NCBI GenBank assembly: GCA_030064755.1
Contig: JASJEH010000013.1
Coordinates: forward strand, 1 to 46,470
DNA from: Methyloceanibacter sp.
GTDB lineage: Bacteria > Pseudomonadota > Alphaproteobacteria > Rhizobiales > Methyloligellaceae
Length of the DNA stretch: 46,470 nucleotides
Direction of reading: 5' to 3'
Part shown: positions 44,600-46,470 of the stretch, piece by piece
Position numbering within the stretch: position 1 is the stretch's first letter
How the letters are laid out: each line of letters begins with the position of its first letter
The notes under the pieces: generated by a model
The model's database searches: none
Told to the model about the DNA's origin: nothing
Seen by the model: the letters and a program-made list of their open reading frames with translations, nothing else
Position numbers and translations under genes: made by a program

Positions 44600-44654
44600 G
44601 TCCTGCGGACACGCATGGTGTGCAGGGATTACACCGTTGACCGCTCCGCAGGAC
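44600..44654. terminator. Inverted repeat between the convergent DUF3179 and phasin genes
   Basis: GTCCTGCGGA (44600-44609) and TCCGCAGGAC (44645-44654) form a 10-bp perfect inverted repeat with a 35-base loop. It lies in the 117-base spacer between two convergent stops. A shared terminator is possible, but there is no T-run and the loop is long. Confidence 0.3.
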
Positions 44655-44656
44655 TC

Positions 44657-45043
44657 TCAGCGTTGTTTGACAACGCTTCCCATCGCCTCACCGGTCATCC
44701 GGCCAAGTTCTTGGATTTGATGTGCATATGCCTGGAACTGGCTCTGGGCATACTGACTTTGAATGGCCAGCACCTCGTTCATGTCCTTCGCCTTGGCAAG
44801 GTCGTTCGCCATTGCGAATGAGCTTTCGGCGTTTTCTTTCGCGAACTCCATGGCGCGATCCTGCACCTCCTTGAATCCCGCCGCCATTGGGTTTGATTGC
44901 GCGCCCGGCCAATTCGTTAGTGCTTGGGTCATTGCCTGGGTCATCGACTGCATGAGCTGGCCATAAGCCGATTGAGCCTTGATACATTGCTCAGTGAGAT
45001 CGCGAAGCTCGGTAGGGATGTCGAAGAGAGACTTATCAACCAT
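44657..45043 (-). CDS. Phasin-family protein
   Basis: A 128-residue, mostly helical protein starting MVDKSLFDIPTELRDLTEQ at 45043, with AGAGGA five bases upstream; the frame extends to 45283 without support. The sequence (CIKAQSAYGQLMQSMTQAMT, then MEFAKENAESSFAMANDLAK and LAIQSQYAQSQFQAYAHQIQ) has the amphipathic repeats of phasins, which coat polyhydroxyalkanoate granules. No PHA synthesis genes are in the window, so the role rests on family resemblance. Divergent from the VWA gene. Confidence 0.82.
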   Translation of the reverse strand: MVDKSLFDIPTELRDLTEQCIKAQSAYGQLMQSMTQAMTQALTNWPGAQSNPMAAGFKEVQDRAMEFAKENAESSFAMANDLAKAKDMNEVLAIQSQYAQSQFQAYAHQIQELGRMTGEAMGSVVKQR

Positions 45044-45267
45044 AGCGTCCTCTGAAGTATATGTTTCCTGCCCAAGCGCCCATTCTAAGCACGGTGCGGG
45101 CGGATTGTCATAGGGACGTTCCTCATGCCAGAGATGGGATGCGCCTCCTTGTCGTCGGACGCAACAAGACGCCTCGAAGAATTGGCAAAAACAAGGGACT
45201 TTTGCCGCGCCACAAGCTTTGGCATTGCGAGAAGTAAGGCGGCGTATGGGGTAGAGTTGACCCCACC

Positions 45268-45984
45268 ATGATCGCGTTCGCAAGACACCTAGCGCTGCCC
45301 ACTATCGTTGTTCTCATCGCTGCGGGTGCACACGCTGGGGCAGCGGACGAAGTTCCCGCGGCCTGCACCGAAGATGCGATGCTCGTGTTCGACGCCTCGG
45401 GATCAATGTCGGGCAATGGTTGGGGCTATGGCAGCGAAAACCCGAGTGCCATTAGCCGGATCGACAAAGTTCGCTCAGCACTCGCCGAGATTCTGCCCAG
45501 CGTAGAGCAATCGCGCCGCGTCGGACTCATCACCTATGGCCCTGGGCCTTGGCAGCAGTGCAACGTTCAACTCGATCTGAGACCTGCCCCGAAGGCGGCA
45601 CAGCGGATTCTGGAGTCAGTGAATGCCCTGACGCCGGCAGGTCAAACCCCGCTTTCGGAAGCCGTGGCCCAGGCCGCGCGCGTGCTCGACTATCGGGCGA
45701 AACCCGGAATTGTCGTGCTGATCACCGATGGGGAGGAGACCTGCGGTGGCAGTCCGTGCGACCTGGGTAAAACACTGCGCGACGATGGCCTCCAGCTGAC
45801 CGTGCATGTCATCGGCCTGCGCGTCAGGGGAATAACGTGGACCGGTGAACAGGCCATTGTTGAAACGAGGTGTCTTGCTGAGGCGACCGGCGGTCTATTC
45901 ACGACTGTCGAGACAGAGAAAGAGCTTGTCGATGCACTAAAGCGGACGCTCGGCTGTCCGATGTTGACGGAGAGCGGATCATGA
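45268..45984 (+). CDS. Secreted von Willebrand factor A-domain protein
   Basis: A 238-residue protein with a signal peptide (MIAFARHLALPTIVVLIAA, cut near HAGA) and one VWA domain filling the rest. The metal-ion-dependent adhesion site is DASGSMS, with the later Thr in LTPAGQTPLSEAV and the Asp in VLITDGEETCGG. Two Cys (CGGSPC) may form a disulfide. VWA proteins mediate metal-dependent protein contacts in the periplasm or outside; the partner here is unknown. The gene stands alone, divergent from the phasin. Confidence 0.87.
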   Translation: MIAFARHLALPTIVVLIAAGAHAGAADEVPAACTEDAMLVFDASGSMSGNGWGYGSENPSAISRIDKVRSALAEILPSVEQSRRVGLITYGPGPWQQCNVQLDLRPAPKAAQRILESVNALTPAGQTPLSEAVAQAARVLDYRAKPGIVVLITDGEETCGGSPCDLGKTLRDDGLQLTVHVIGLRVRGITWTGEQAIVETRCLAEATGGLFTTVETEKELVDALKRTLGCPMLTESGS

Positions 45985-46202
45985 AACGCTTCTGGAGGCG
46001 CGCCTTCGGCTGAGAGAGCCAGAGAGCGCACGCGGCAATTCAAGGAGCCGTTTGCTCAACCGGCTGTCACGAATATGAAGCCTCGAGGTCAAGGCGTGCC
46101 GCCAGACCCTCTAGGCCAGCCGGTGCACACCAGCAGACATGAACGCAGGCTCTCTGCTAGAGTGGTAATCAGCCTACGTCTGAGGAATCCTGGAGGCATA
46201 AG

Positions 46203-46470
46203 ATGATAATGCGATCACTTTTTGCTGCGGCTTTGGCCGCTGGTATCGCCTTCACCGTCAACGTTGCACACAGCGCGGAGGGGGACGCCAAAGCGGGAGA
46301 AGCAAGATACGCCCAAACCTGCGTCACCTGCCACGGTCCAGGAGGGCAGGGCATGGCAAGCTTTCCAAAGCTCGCTGGGCAGAGCGCAGACTTCATCATT
46401 GGCCGTTTGAATCAGTATCGGGCCGGCGAAACAGTCGGACCCAATTCCGCGCTCATGATTCCGATGGCCA
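46203..46470 (+). CDS. Class I c-type cytochrome, N-terminal part only
   Basis: The frame starts at ATG 46203 with GGAGG six bases upstream and runs off the window after about 89 residues. A signal peptide (MIMRSLFAAALAAGIAFTV to HSAEG) leads into EARYAQTCVTCHGPGGQG, with the haem-binding CVTCH, then FPKLAGQSADFIIGRLNQY, a pattern seen in cytochrome c4/c553-like proteins. It would carry electrons in the periplasm. The axial Met and any second haem site are beyond the edge. Confidence 0.88.
   Translation, partial: MIMRSLFAAALAAGIAFTVNVAHSAEGDAKAGEARYAQTCVTCHGPGGQGMASFPKLAGQSADFIIGRLNQYRAGETVGPNSALMIPMA

Overview
The window is GC-rich, densely coded chromosome from an alphaproteobacterium, most likely of the Hyphomicrobiales (Rhizobiales). 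Three things point there: a circularly permuted two-piece tmRNA with an alphaproteobacterial-type tag (ANDNYAEARLAA), an alpha-type SspB adaptor, and intergenic palindromic repeats of the kind common in that order. A Hyphomicrobium- or Methyloceanibacter-like organism would fit, but genus is a guess. Nearly all genes are housekeeping. No phage, IS element or CRISPR array was found.

Layout: 1-4237 is a minus-strand block (Xaa-Pro aminopeptidase fragment, prmA, a ChaC-like gamma-glutamylcyclotransferase, a UvrD/PcrA helicase). 4437-11081 is plus strand: a small exported Cys protein, a D-lactate dehydrogenase-type flavoenzyme, and a 1530-residue AsmA protein with a TolA-like Ala-rich C-terminus. 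11103-12795 (minus) holds fumC and a small ribbon-helix-helix gene. A HWE-family histidine kinase (plus) then converges on a glutaminase-STAS-cyclic-nucleotide-binding fusion (minus), with a repeat-rich spacer between them. Next, on the minus strand, come sspB, ssrA (tmRNA) and a PepSY protein. The tmRNA sits directly upstream of the adaptor that delivers tmRNA-tagged proteins to ClpXP.

18997-25351 is a plus-strand run: thyA-folA, then hflK-hflC-DUF2065-degP-miaA (membrane and envelope quality control). Kup (minus) converges on miaA. Branched-chain amino acid genes follow: ilvB-ilvN-ilvC with a terminator-like hairpin in the ilvB leader, and farther on leuA, preceded by a short ORF ending in a Leu-rich run and a nested hairpin, which looks like a leucine attenuator. 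Between them lie a DUF2165 membrane protein with a histone H1-like tail, an NTF2-like protein and a periplasmic L,D-transpeptidase.

36812-42496 is the complete elongasome operon mreB-mreC-mreD-mrdA-rodA; the last four genes overlap by four bases at each junction. It is followed by tRNA-Lys(CTT), a DUF3179 exported protein, a phasin (minus), a secreted von Willebrand A-domain protein, and a c-type cytochrome cut by the window end.

The main items for a second look are the ssrA-sspB pairing, the leuA leader, the glutaminase fusion, the unusual low-complexity tails on AsmA, DUF2165 and Kup, a Glu in place of the usual Asp in the thiamine-diphosphate motif of IlvB, and several hairpins and repeats next to ribosome binding sites. 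I saw no clear evidence of a wholly new multi-gene system.
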